NCBI GenBank assembly: GCA_041617635.1
Contig: JBFJOO010000020.1
Span: 1-53,307, forward strand
Source of the DNA: JAABRB01 sp041617635
Lineage (GTDB): Bacteria > Pseudomonadota > Gammaproteobacteria > Burkholderiales > SG8-39
Length of the DNA: 53,307 nucleotides
Reading direction: 5' to 3'
Numbering within the stretch: the first letter of the stretch is position 1; the number at the start of each line of letters is the position of its first letter. The position numbers were made by a program, and so were the translations under genes. The notes below the pieces were generated by a model. It was given only the letters and a program-made list of their open reading frames with translations. It was not told where the DNA came from and did not search any database. Below are positions 32,736 through 40,747 of this stretch, one piece after another.

Positions 32736-33736
32736 CTGATGACACCGAGCGCCACGAAAACGTGCTCGATGCGATTGATGATCGTGCTGTTGTCGCTGCC
32801 GGCGAAGAGCAGTCCGGTCAGCCGATTCTGCTCGTCGACCACGGCCGAGCCGCTGTCGCCGCCCTGGCTCATTGCCCCGGCCATCAGCTGGTCGGTGAAC
32901 CGGGCGAGGCGCCCCGCGCCGTACTGGACGTCGACGGTGACGTCGATCTGGAGAATCTCCCCGGTCGTCAGCCCCGTGGTGCGTCCGCTCTTCTTGACTC
33001 GCAAGCCGAGAGTACCCGGCACGGTGCCCTGAATCACGCCGATGCCGAGAATCTCGTCCTTCACGTCCTCGGGGGCGAGGGGGCGCGCGATCGCCGCGTC
33101 CACCAGGTTCGTCGTCTGCTGGATCGAGACCGTGCGGTACCGCGTCCGGCTGCCGATCAGGCGGCAGCCGGCATTGAGCATCTCGATCACCGCGCCGGCG
33201 AAGCCGCATGTGCTCGGCGGCTCGGGAGCAAGATAGCTGATCGGGACGAACGCCGCGAGACTCGCGATGTGATCGGTCGCGATCGTGCCGCCGTCGATCG
33301 GCCCGGGCTGCAGGATCGCGTCGCCGATCTGCGCGTCGTTGCTGTTCGCGAGCACGTGATTGTTGGACAGGATGAACGTCTCCCCGTCCTTGCGGACCAG
33401 GCATCCGAGCGTGCCCGCGGTGATGTCGCGGTGGCCGATGCTCACGCCGCCCCACGCGGGACGAAAGCGCCCGGTGGGCGGCTGCAGCGCCCGGATGAGC
33501 CCGGTCTCAAGCACGTCGGTCTCCGCGCCGTCGATCGCGCGCGGCACGAGCGCCCCGGCCGGGAGCGAAGCGGATGCCACCTTGCGCGTGACCGAGCAGA
33601 TGATCGCCGGGGTCGGCGTCCGCCGGCCGTCGGTCACCTTGTATCCGACGCCGGTCGCGATGACGTTCTCGCGCGCGAGGAGATCCGGCGACGCTTTCTG
33701 GAGGATGTTGCGGATCGCAGCGATCGATTCAGCCAT
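32732..33736 (-). CDS. Trypsin-like serine protease family protein
   Basis: A 334-aa protein with a chymotrypsin-like domain. The apparent catalytic triad is His127 (LSNNHVLA), Asp213 (LVDAAI) and Ser295 (GGDSGSAVV). The first about 90 residues form a separate domain with the pattern VIATGVGYKVTDGRRTP...LPAGALVPRAIDG. There is no obvious signal peptide, which is unusual for this fold. ATG 33736 is used; a GTG 21 bases upstream is possible. Its stop overlaps the start of a small secreted protein that copies its N-terminal domain. The substrate is unknown. Confidence 0.82.
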   Translation of the reverse strand: MAESIAAIRNILQKASPDLLARENVIATGVGYKVTDGRRTPTPAIICSVTRKVASASLPAGALVPRAIDGAETDVLETGLIRALQPPTGRFRPAWGGVSIGHRDITAGTLGCLVRKDGETFILSNNHVLANSNDAQIGDAILQPGPIDGGTIATDHIASLAAFVPISYLAPEPPSTCGFAGAVIEMLNAGCRLIGSRTRYRTVSIQQTTNLVDAAIARPLAPEDVKDEILGIGVIQGTVPGTLGLRVKKSGRTTGLTTGEILQIDVTVDVQYGAGRLARFTDQLMAGAMSQGGDSGSAVVDEQNRLTGLLFAGSDNSTIINRIEHVFVALGVIR

Positions 33737-33840
33737 ACGGCACCCGTTATAGCGCACGCGCAGATCGATTGCACGCGCGCGGGGTGTCGGGCGTCAGCGA
33801 CGCGCAGCGGTGCGCGGCCAATCCCGGCGGACCGGGATCC

Positions 33841-36564
33841 TCAGAGCTCGAGGTCGAGCGCGCGCTGCTCCGGAATCGCCGCAAGCTCTCCTGAGAGCGA
33901 GGTCCGTGCGCCGAGTAGCGACTCGATCGCTTCCGGGGGTACCGGTTTGCTGAAGAAGAAGCCCTGCGCCAGGTCGCACCCGTGCATGCGCAGGAACGCG
34001 ACCTGCGCCGCGGTCTCGACGCCTTCGGCGATGACCACGAAGCCGAGGTTGTGAGCCATGTCGATCACCGCCCGCACGATGGCGCCGGCGTTGCCGTCGG
34101 TCGTCGCATCGCGCACGAACGAGCGGTCGATCTTGAGCGCGGCGACCGGGAACCGGGTCAGGTAGGAGAGGCTGGAGTAGCCGGTCCCGAAATCGTCGAT
34201 CGAGATGCGGATCCCGGCTTCCCGCAAGCGCTGGAGCACCTCGATCGCGTGCTCCGGGTCTTCCACGAGATAGCTTTCGGTGATCTCGAGCTCGAGCAGC
34301 CACGGATCGACGCTTTGGTTCCGGACGAGCTCGATGATCCGCTGGTCGAGATCGCGCATCTGGAACTGCCGCGCCGACACGTTCACCGCGACTGGAACCG
34401 GAATGAGTCCCGCCTGCCGCCAGGCACGAATCTGCCGGCACGCCGCCTCGATCACCCACTCGCCTGCCGGCACGATCAGCCCTGTTTCCTCGAGCGCCGG
34501 GATGAAGTCGGCCGGCGAGACGAGCCCGCGCTGCGGATGCTGCCAGCGCAAGAGCGCTTCCACCCCGCAGACGCGCTGCGTACCGAGATCGATCTTCGGC
34601 TGATAGACGAGCCTGAATTCCTCGCGTTCGATGGCGTGGCGCAGATCGGTTTGGAGCTGCATGCGCGCCAGGGTGTGCTGCTCCAGCTCCGCAGTGAAGA
34701 AGTGAAATGCGCCGCGTCCCGTGTCCTTCGCACGGTACATCGCCGCGTCGGCCGCCTTGAGGAGCGTCTCGGCGTCCTGGCCATCGCGCGGGTACAGCGC
34801 GATGCCGATGCTCGCGCTCACGAACGCCTCCTGGCCTTCGATCAGGAACGGCGCGGAGAGGCTGTCTAGCACCTTCTGTGCGACCGTCGCGGCGGCATCC
34901 GCCTGGCTGAGGTCGGGCAGCATGATGACGAACTCGTCGCCACTGACGCGCGCCACCGTGTCGCTCGCCCGCAATAGCGGGCGAATCCGTCCGCCCACCG
35001 CTGCGAGCAGCTGGTCGCCCACCTGGTGGCCGAGGGTGTCGTTCACCATCTTGAAGCGGTCGAGATCGGCAAAGAGCACCGCCACCTGGCGTGCGTCGCG
35101 CTTGGCGAGCGGGATCGCCTGGTCGAGCCGGTCGCGCAGCAGGTTGCGATTCGGCAGCCCGGTAATGCCGTCGTAGCGGGCCAGATGCGCGAGGCGCGCC
35201 TCGGCTTGACGCCGCTGCACCGCGGAGGACACGATGTTGGCGACCGTTTGAACGTATTGCGAGTCGTCATCCGTGAGCGCGGTGCCGGGACGCGCCAGCA
35301 CCTCGAGGATCGCGATCACCGCGTGCTCCCCGCGAATGGGAGCGCTGACCGACGCGCGGCTCGCGCACGGCCAGGCAGCGCCGCTGCGCTGGCACCCGCC
35401 CACGCGCCCGGCGGCAGCCACTACCGGCACGCCCGAGCGCAGGGCGGTCATCGCGCCGCAATCGTCGCAGCGCGCCAGTTCCGTTCCGGCCGCGATACCT
35501 GATCCGGCGCCATGCATGGCGCGGACCACGAATCGCTCGGAGTCCGGCTGCAGCTCGAACAGGACGGCGCCGTCCACGTTGGGACCTGCCGCGGCCTGAA
35601 CCGCCTGCGTGAAGAGCCCTTCGATGCTGGCGGGCTTGAGCGCGCGCTGGGCGAAAGCGGAAATCCGCTCCTGGCGCTCGGCGTGCGCCGCGAGCCGCTG
35701 CTCGGCGCGCTTCTGGTCGTCGATGTTGCGCCCGATGCCGCGATAGCCCGTGAACTGTCCTTCGGCGTCGAAAACGGGCTCGCCGCTCGCGCTGATGTAG
35801 CGCTGTTCGCCCAGGTCACCGGTGCGGACGTATTCGAAGTCTCGAAACGGCCGATGGGCCTCCATGATGGCGCGATGCTCGGCCCAAGTTCCGCTCACCG
35901 GCGCCGCGTCGGCGAGCTCCCAGTGCGCCTTGCCCAGGATGCGCTCGAGGGCGATACCCGATTTCGCCGGCACGTCGGTCGACACGAACGTGAACCGGAA
36001 CGACTCGTCCTGCTCCCAGTACCAATCGGACGACAGCTCGACGAGGCTGCGGAACCGCGCCTCGCCGCGCGCGATGTTCTCGAGCGCCTCGCTGCCGCGC
36101 AGCAGATAGCGGACCCGATGCGTCATCAGTGTCCAGACCATCGGTTTGGACGCGAAATCGGTTGCGCCGGCCGCGTACGCCCGCGTGATCGACGCCTCGT
36201 CGTTGTGGCTGGTCAGGATGAGGATCGGCACGTGCCGGCCGTCGGGCATGCGGCGGATCCGCTCGCAGCACTCGAAGCCGCTCATGCCGGGCATGTCGAG
36301 GTCGAGGAGAATGATGTCGGGACGCTCGCGCGTGAAGGCCGCGAGGCCGGCTTCGCCGCAGTCCGCCTCGAGGACGCGAAATCCTTCCGGCGTGAGCGTT
36401 TGCGCGACGACTGCGCGCGAGATCTCGTCGTCGTCGACCACGAGCAGCAGGGGGCGGCGGATGGTGTTCGCGCGCTCCCCGGCTTTGTCGGCATTCGCTG
36501 CGGGGGCGAACATCGCTTCCTTGCCTCCGGGGTATGGGGCGACAGCCAGTGCGACGCGAGACAT
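33841..36564 (-). CDS. Response regulator-PAS-GAF-GGDEF-EAL protein (c-di-GMP turnover)
   Basis: A 907-aa hybrid. A receiver domain lies at about residues 38-155, with phospho-acceptor Asp88 in ILLDLDMPG; then PAS (about 175-300), GAF (about 320-460), GGDEF (about 475-635) and EAL (about 645-895). The diguanylate cyclase motif reads SGDEF with an upstream I-site (RASD), so it can be active and product-inhibited. The EAL part keeps EALLR, EITES, DDFGTGYSS, LKID and AEGVET, so phosphodiesterase activity is plausible. The start (ATG 36564) has AAGGAGG 8 bases upstream. A c-di-GMP-I riboswitch lies in the leader, so its own product or substrate regulates it. No partner histidine kinase is adjacent. 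Confidence 0.94.
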   Translation of the reverse strand: MSRVALAVAPYPGGKEAMFAPAANADKAGERANTIRRPLLLVVDDDEISRAVVAQTLTPEGFRVLEADCGEAGLAAFTRERPDIILLDLDMPGMSGFECCERIRRMPDGRHVPILILTSHNDEASITRAYAAGATDFASKPMVWTLMTHRVRYLLRGSEALENIARGEARFRSLVELSSDWYWEQDESFRFTFVSTDVPAKSGIALERILGKAHWELADAAPVSGTWAEHRAIMEAHRPFRDFEYVRTGDLGEQRYISASGEPVFDAEGQFTGYRGIGRNIDDQKRAEQRLAAHAERQERISAFAQRALKPASIEGLFTQAVQAAAGPNVDGAVLFELQPDSERFVVRAMHGAGSGIAAGTELARCDDCGAMTALRSGVPVVAAAGRVGGCQRSGAAWPCASRASVSAPIRGEHAVIAILEVLARPGTALTDDDSQYVQTVANIVSSAVQRRQAEARLAHLARYDGITGLPNRNLLRDRLDQAIPLAKRDARQVAVLFADLDRFKMVNDTLGHQVGDQLLAAVGGRIRPLLRASDTVARVSGDEFVIMLPDLSQADAAATVAQKVLDSLSAPFLIEGQEAFVSASIGIALYPRDGQDAETLLKAADAAMYRAKDTGRGAFHFFTAELEQHTLARMQLQTDLRHAIEREEFRLVYQPKIDLGTQRVCGVEALLRWQHPQRGLVSPADFIPALEETGLIVPAGEWVIEAACRQIRAWRQAGLIPVPVAVNVSARQFQMRDLDQRIIELVRNQSVDPWLLELEITESYLVEDPEHAIEVLQRLREAGIRISIDDFGTGYSSLSYLTRFPVAALKIDRSFVRDATTDGNAGAIVRAVIDMAHNLGFVVIAEGVETAAQVAFLRMHGCDLAQGFFFSKPVPPEAIESLLGARTSLSGELAAIPEQRALDLEL

Positions 36565-36663
36565 GACCACAACCTCCTTGCAATGAATCAAGACCGGCTG
36601 CGAAGAGGTCTACCCTGCGCGGCCCGCATCATTGCGGACGCGCGCGAGGCCGCTGGACCATGC

Positions 36664-36684
36664 CGCTCTCCGTTTTCGGGAGCG
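36664..36684 (-). other. Hairpin in the expression platform of the c-di-GMP riboswitch
   Basis: Between the riboswitch and the coding start, minus-strand RNA can fold CGCUCCCG-AAAA-CGGAGAGCG: an 8-bp stem with one bulged A. It lies just downstream of the aptamer. No U-run follows, so a classical intrinsic terminator is not supported; a Rho or translational mechanism, or an anti-anti structure, is possible. Confidence 0.45.
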
Positions 36685-36689
36685 CGTAT

Positions 36690-36797
36690 CCTGCACTGGT
36701 AACCCCGCTGTCCTGGGACCCGCGGACGGGTCCTTTAGACCGGAAGTTTTGCGACCCCGCCTTTCGCCGGGTGTGCCCTTTTCAGCTCACCGCGAGT
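36690..36797 (-). promoter_or_regulatory. Cyclic-di-GMP class I (GEMM-I) riboswitch
   Basis: Minus-strand RNA upstream of the GGDEF-EAL gene matches the class I c-di-GMP aptamer block by block: AAGGGCACACC, a GAAA tetraloop stem (GCGAAAGGC), GUCGCAAAACUUCCGGUCUAAAGG, a strong variable stem (GGACCCG/CGGGUCC, loop UCCG) and finally ACAGCGGGGUUACC. The GGG of the junction that holds the position equivalent to G20 of the Vibrio Vc2 aptamer is retained, which favours c-di-GMP over cGAMP, and the conserved GCAAA and CUAAA segments are present. The first strand of P1 is weakly paired. The regulated gene makes or breaks c-di-GMP, which fits direct feedback. The rest of 36798-36959 shows nothing recognisable. 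Confidence 0.93.
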
Positions 36798-36959
36798 CTA
36801 GACAATATCCCGCTTGAATCAAGGCAATAGGTCACGCGCGCGCGGAGCGCTGCGGACGGTCGCCGGACGGGCGGTCATGCGACCGGTACGAACGGGCCGT
36901 GGCGCGCAGCGGCGCGCCTTGCGTAGAATCCCAGAGCTCGTTTCACGAGGTGTTCCGCC

Positions 36960-37793
36960 ATGGACCAAAGCGCTGCAAACCGCGAACCGGGCGAGTCGGT
37001 GACCGCCGAGCTCGCCTATACGATCGACACCGGCGAGAAGCCGGTGAACGAGACGTTCGGACCCAACAATATCCACCGGCGGGAGGTCGGCCGGCAGGAG
37101 CAGCGGGCCGTCGAGATCCGGAACGGGCGCCCGCTTGCACACGAATTCTCCCTGGACGTGCATGGCTTCGAGTTCCGGGAGCACCGGACGGCGACGCAGG
37201 ATTTCTTCAATGCCGACGAGCTCGCGCGGGTGTACTACCCGGAGATCGAGCGACTGGTGCGTGACGTGTCGGGCGCTACGCGCGTGGTCGCGTTCGATCA
37301 CACGCTCAGGTCGGGCGACGGGAACGAGCGCGAAGCCCGGCTCGTGCGCGAGCCCGTGCTCTCGGTGCACAACGACTTCACCGATTGGTCCGGGCCGCAA
37401 CGCGTGCGTGACATCCTGCCGGACGAGGCCGAGCGCCTGCTCGCCGGCCGCTTCGCCATCATCCAGGTGTGGCGGGCGATCAACCGGCCGATCCAGTCCA
37501 ACCCGCTCGCGATCGCGGATGCGCGCAGCCTGGCGTCCGGCGATCTCATCGCTGCGGAGCGGCGCTATCCGAACCGCGTGGGCGAGACGTACCGGATCAG
37601 CTACAACCCGGCGCACCGCTGGTTCTATTTCCCGGAGATGCGGCGCGACGAGGCGCTCGTCTTCAAGGTGTACGAGTCGGCGCGCGACGGCCGCGCGCGG
37701 TTCACGGCGCACACGTCTTTCATCGATCCGACCTCGCCGCCGGACGCGCCTCCGCGCCAGAGCATCGAGATGCGTACCCTGGCGTTCTTCTGA
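36960..37793 (+). CDS. CmcJ/NvfI-family oxidoreductase
   Basis: A 277-aa cytosolic protein of the CmcJ/NvfI/Asa1 group. The characteristic blocks are VHNDFTDWSGPQRVRDILP (HNDFT near residue 138), RFAIIQVWRAINRPIQSNPLAIADARSL and RWFYFPEMRRDEALVFK. These proteins resemble 2-oxoglutarate/Fe oxygenases in fold; the bacterial and fungal representatives include CmcJ and NvfI in natural-product tailoring, but most are uncharacterised. The motif set is full length. No biosynthetic cluster surrounds it: upstream lies a riboswitch-controlled gene on the other strand, and downstream a convergent membrane protein. Substrate unknown. Confidence 0.78.
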   Translation: MDQSAANREPGESVTAELAYTIDTGEKPVNETFGPNNIHRREVGRQEQRAVEIRNGRPLAHEFSLDVHGFEFREHRTATQDFFNADELARVYYPEIERLVRDVSGATRVVAFDHTLRSGDGNEREARLVREPVLSVHNDFTDWSGPQRVRDILPDEAERLLAGRFAIIQVWRAINRPIQSNPLAIADARSLASGDLIAAERRYPNRVGETYRISYNPAHRWFYFPEMRRDEALVFKVYESARDGRARFTAHTSFIDPTSPPDAPPRQSIEMRTLAFF

Positions 37794-37815
37794 CGTTCCA
37801 GGCCGGCGGCGGCGA

Positions 37816-38415
37816 TCAGAGTCGCCCCATGCCGCCCATCATGCCGCCCGCGCCGAACATCGCCACGGTGATCATGCCCATCACGAAGCCGATCACGATC
37901 GCGATCGCGACGGTCACCGCCGTATAGCCGATGGTCTTCGACTCGGGCGTCTTCATGAGGACGGGCGCGCCGAGGTAGAAGAGGTAGAGCGCGTACAGTC
38001 CGCCCAGGAGCGAGATCAGCCACCCGAGCACCGGGATGATCGCGAACGCGCCCGCAACCCACGACGGGGTCATGGAATAGGCGGTGAGCTTGAGCGCCCG
38101 GTCGATGTTCTTGCGGCCGCCGAAGGCCCCTGCGAGACTGTCGGCGATGAGCGCGACCACGAACACCATGATGAGGCTGAACACGTAGCCCACCACTGCA
38201 GACCCGAACGCAGCTTCCACGCTGACGCGTCCGGCCGTGAGCGTGCCGACGAAGGCATTCGCGATGAAGCCCGCTACGGCCGGGATGACCGCCAGGATGG
38301 CGACATACTGCAGATAGAGGGTCTGCAGGCTGGTCCGCTCCTGCTTGATGATCAGCCACTCGGAGTTGGGCTGTACCAGGATGTTCATCACGCGCGTGAC
38401 GATGGCCATGTACAT
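37816..38415 (-). CDS. Yip1-family integral membrane protein
   Basis: A 199-aa polytopic membrane protein. The pattern of about five hydrophobic segments (from residue 40, with TLYLQYVAILAVIPAVAGFIAN, then YVFSLIMVFVVALIADSLAG, WVAGAFAIIPVLGWLISLLGGLYALYLFYLGAPVLM and IGYTAVTVAIAIVIGFVMG) and the short ER-like LAGAFGGRKNIDRALKLTAYSMTP loop match the bacterial YIP1 family. Function in bacteria is unknown. The ATG at 38415 has AGGGAG 9 bases upstream; a second Met at 38409 is possible. It is convergent with CmcJ and divergent from the ferredoxin-MBL gene. Confidence 0.83.
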   Translation of the reverse strand: MYMAIVTRVMNILVQPNSEWLIIKQERTSLQTLYLQYVAILAVIPAVAGFIANAFVGTLTAGRVSVEAAFGSAVVGYVFSLIMVFVVALIADSLAGAFGGRKNIDRALKLTAYSMTPSWVAGAFAIIPVLGWLISLLGGLYALYLFYLGAPVLMKTPESKTIGYTAVTVAIAIVIGFVMGMITVAMFGAGGMMGGMGRL

Positions 38416-38512
38416 TTTTTCCGGCTCCCTGCGTGGCGACAACCGGCGCAGTATAGTGAACCGAATCGCCTGCGACAACGCGCGATTCCCAGCCCGCGTC
38501 TAGAATCGACTC

Positions 38513-39382
38513 ATGGCTGCATTGGCGAGAAGTCTGGCGGAGAACGTCCCCGGCGATTTCTTCGTCGACTCGACGTGCATCGACTGCGGGACGTGCCGCC
38601 AGGTCGCGCCGGCGACTTTCGCGGACGGGCGGGACGCATCATACGTTCACGCTCAACCGGCAACCGACGCCGCGTCGCACCGCGCTTGCATGGCGCTGGT
38701 GGCCTGCCCCGTCGCGGCGATCGGCACGCGAGCAAAGCATGCGATCGGCGCGGCGCGTGCCGCGTTTCCGGAACCGCTCGAGGAAGGCGTTCATTATTGC
38801 GGCTGGGCGGCGGATGCAAGCTACGGCGCACGCAGCTATCTTGTCGTGCGCGAACGAGGCAACATCCTGGTGGACTCGCCCCGTTACGCCGCGCCGCTCG
38901 TCGAGCGCATCGCCGCGCTCGGGGGCGTGCGCTGGATGTTCCTCACGCATCGCGACGACGTCGCGGACCACGGCAAGTTTCGCAAGCGCTTCGGGTGCGA
39001 GCGTGTTCTGCATCGTGCCGACGTTTCGCCGGACACCCGCGATGTCGAGATCAAGCTGGACGGTACGGAGCCGCTGCCGCTCGACGACGAAGCGTTGCTC
39101 ATCCCGGTGCCGGGGCACACGCGCGGCTCGGTGTGCCTGCTCTACCGCGGGAAGTATCTCTTCTCCGGCGATCACGTCTGGTGGGATCCGGACTGGAGCC
39201 GCGTACACGCCTCGCGGAGCGTGTGCTGGTACGACTGGCGCCGGCAGACCGAATCGATGGAACGCCTCGCGAACCATCGCTTCGAGTGGCTGCTGCCGGG
39301 ACACGGGACGCGCGTTCGCTTGACGGCAGACCTCATGGCCGATCAGCTCGCGCGCTGCATTTCCCGCATGAAGCGGGCCTGA
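38513..39382 (+). CDS. Ferredoxin-metallo-beta-lactamase fusion protein
   Basis: A 289-aa two-domain protein. Residues about 15-70 form a ferredoxin-like domain with Cys22, Cys25, Cys28 and Cys65 (CIDCGTC, ACPVAAI) suited to a 4Fe-4S or 3Fe-4S cluster. Residues about 85-275 form a metallo-beta-lactamase domain with THRDDVADH in place of the classic HxHxDH, then VPGHTRGS, SGDHVWWD and LLPGHG. Such fusions occur in bacteria and plants and probably handle a redox or thiol substrate; the function is not established. The gene ends 3 bases from the convergent broken ATP-grasp gene. Confidence 0.85.
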   Translation: MAALARSLAENVPGDFFVDSTCIDCGTCRQVAPATFADGRDASYVHAQPATDAASHRACMALVACPVAAIGTRAKHAIGAARAAFPEPLEEGVHYCGWAADASYGARSYLVVRERGNILVDSPRYAAPLVERIAALGGVRWMFLTHRDDVADHGKFRKRFGCERVLHRADVSPDTRDVEIKLDGTEPLPLDDEALLIPVPGHTRGSVCLLYRGKYLFSGDHVWWDPDWSRVHASRSVCWYDWRRQTESMERLANHRFEWLLPGHGTRVRLTADLMADQLARCISRMKRA

Positions 39383-39385
39383 GCC

Positions 39386-40218
39386 CTAGTTATCCTCGGC
39401 GAGGAGCCTGCGCAGCTGTTCGCTCCGTGCCATCCCGGCGGCGGCGAGGCTTGCGGCGAACGCGGATCTGAGTCCGACGAGCGGCGCGACGTCGCATTCC
39501 AGAAAGCGCAGCCGATCGGTTTTCGTTTCGTGGATGAAGTCGACGCGCGCGGCCCAGTCGACGCCGAGCAGCGTCGCGATGCGCTGCGCGCCCTCGCGCA
39601 TGGAGGCTTGTGTCGCGCACCCGCGACCGGCGCGGCGGCAGCCCGTACTTGCGCCAGAAGCGGTACGGCGTGCCCTCGGGCAGCAGGACGTGGAGCGGCG
39701 CTCCGACCTCCCCGCCCAGCACCCCCACCGTCAGCTCCGATCCGCGCACGAACTCCTGGGCGATGTAGTGATCGGTCCGCGCGCGCGCGGGAATCCGCCC
39801 CGCGCGCAGCACCCGCAGCCCGATCGAATCGGAGCCGTGGCGGGGTTTCAGCACCAACGGATACGGCATCGCGTCGGCCTCGCGCAAGGCGGGTGGCGGG
39901 AGCGTCGACGCCGTGCGCGAGTGCGCGGCGGCAAGCCGCGTACTTGTCGTAGCATTGCTCCATCGCCGTCGCTCCGGGGCCGATGTAGGGGATCGCGGCC
40001 AGCGTCAGGGCGTGCACCGCCGCGCGCATCACCGGGTCCGAGACGCGGAGCAGCAGCGGCCCTTGCGGGAGGCCGGCGATCGCGTCCGGGGCGAAGCGGT
40101 GCACGCGCACGTCGCGGCCGGAATCGCGGAGCTCACGAACGATGCCCCACGCCTCGGCGCGATGGATCCACGCCAATGGGTGCACCCGCCAGGGCTCGAC
40201 CAGCACGGTCAACGGCAT
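39386..40218 (-). pseudogene. ATP-grasp / D-alanine-D-alanine ligase-like gene, disrupted by two frameshifts
   Basis: Three consecutive minus-strand frames together give one ATP-grasp protein of about 275 residues. Part 1 (from ATG 40218) contains PLTVLVEPWRVHPLAW and IPYIGPGATAMEQCYDKYAACRRALAHGV. Part 2 contains ADAMPYPLVLKPRHGSDSIGLRV and HYIAQEFVRGSELTVGVLGG. Part 3 contains GAQRIATLLGVDWAARVDFI and RLRFLECDVAPLVG. The frame changes fall near 39883 and 39597, each next to the same plus-strand string CCTCGCGCA, and each is repaired by adding two bases. Either the gene is decaying or both are assembly errors. No D-Ala ligase role is proven; other peptide or amino-acid ligases share the fold. 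Confidence 0.75.
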
Positions 40219-40338
40219 CCCGAATTCCCGGCCGCAGGCAGACAAGTGCACATCCCGGGGCGCCCGGGGGTTGTCTGCGCCCCGCGGTTCGGGTTCAATA
40301 TGACGCCCGCATTGAACCTCGATCCTCCTGGAGATGCC

Positions 40339-40710
40339 ATGAAACGCATCCTCGCCACGCTGATTCTCGCTGCCGGGTGGCTTCCGCTGCACGCCGGCGC
40401 TGTGTGCTTCACGGTCTTCGATGGCGACCAGATCGTCTATCGGGACCTTGCGAGCCCGATCGACCTCTCGGGACCGATCTCGGACGCCCTGCGCGACAAG
40501 TACCCGCGCGGGCAGCTGATCATCTCCACCGAGGACGAGAACTGCACGCTGATCACTGCGGTGACCGCAGTGAACATCCGGGCGCCGGCCGAGGCGCCCG
40601 CCCCCGCGGCGCCGCCGAGGCCGGCCGTGCCGGCGCCGACCGCCGACATGGGACGAACGACCGCGCAACCGGCGGCGCAGCCCGCCGGCGCGGCATCGCA
40701 ACCGAGGTAG
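40339..40710 (+). CDS. Small secreted protein, unrecognised
   Basis: A 123-aa protein with a signal peptide (residues 1-23, ending HAGA). The mature part begins VCFTVFDGDQIVYRDLASPIDLSGPIS, contains two cysteines, and ends with a Pro/Ala-rich tail (from about residue 80). Related exported proteins starting VCFTVYD occur widely among Betaproteobacteria as hypotheticals. GGAG lies 5 bases before ATG 40339. No function can be given. The Pro/Ala tail suggests cell-wall or envelope association. Confidence 0.75.
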   Translation: MKRILATLILAAGWLPLHAGAVCFTVFDGDQIVYRDLASPIDLSGPISDALRDKYPRGQLIISTEDENCTLITAVTAVNIRAPAEAPAPAAPPRPAVPAPTADMGRTTAQPAAQPAGAASQPR

Positions 40711-40722
40711 CGGTCCCCCGCG

Positions 40723-40740
40723 CGCGCCGTAACAGGCGCG
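40723..40740. terminator. GC hairpin between convergent genes
   Basis: CGCGCC-GTAACA-GGCGCG, a 6-bp stem with a 6-base loop, lies between the small secreted gene and the convergent RidA gene. No T-run follows on either side, so termination would need Rho. Reported as a candidate only. Confidence 0.35.
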
Positions 40741-40747
40741 GCGACGC

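Noticed and set aside
36690..36797. Assignment to the cGAMP-binding GEMM-Ib class
   Set aside because: The junction G that distinguishes c-di-GMP aptamers is retained within the GGG, and the regulated gene is a c-di-GMP enzyme.
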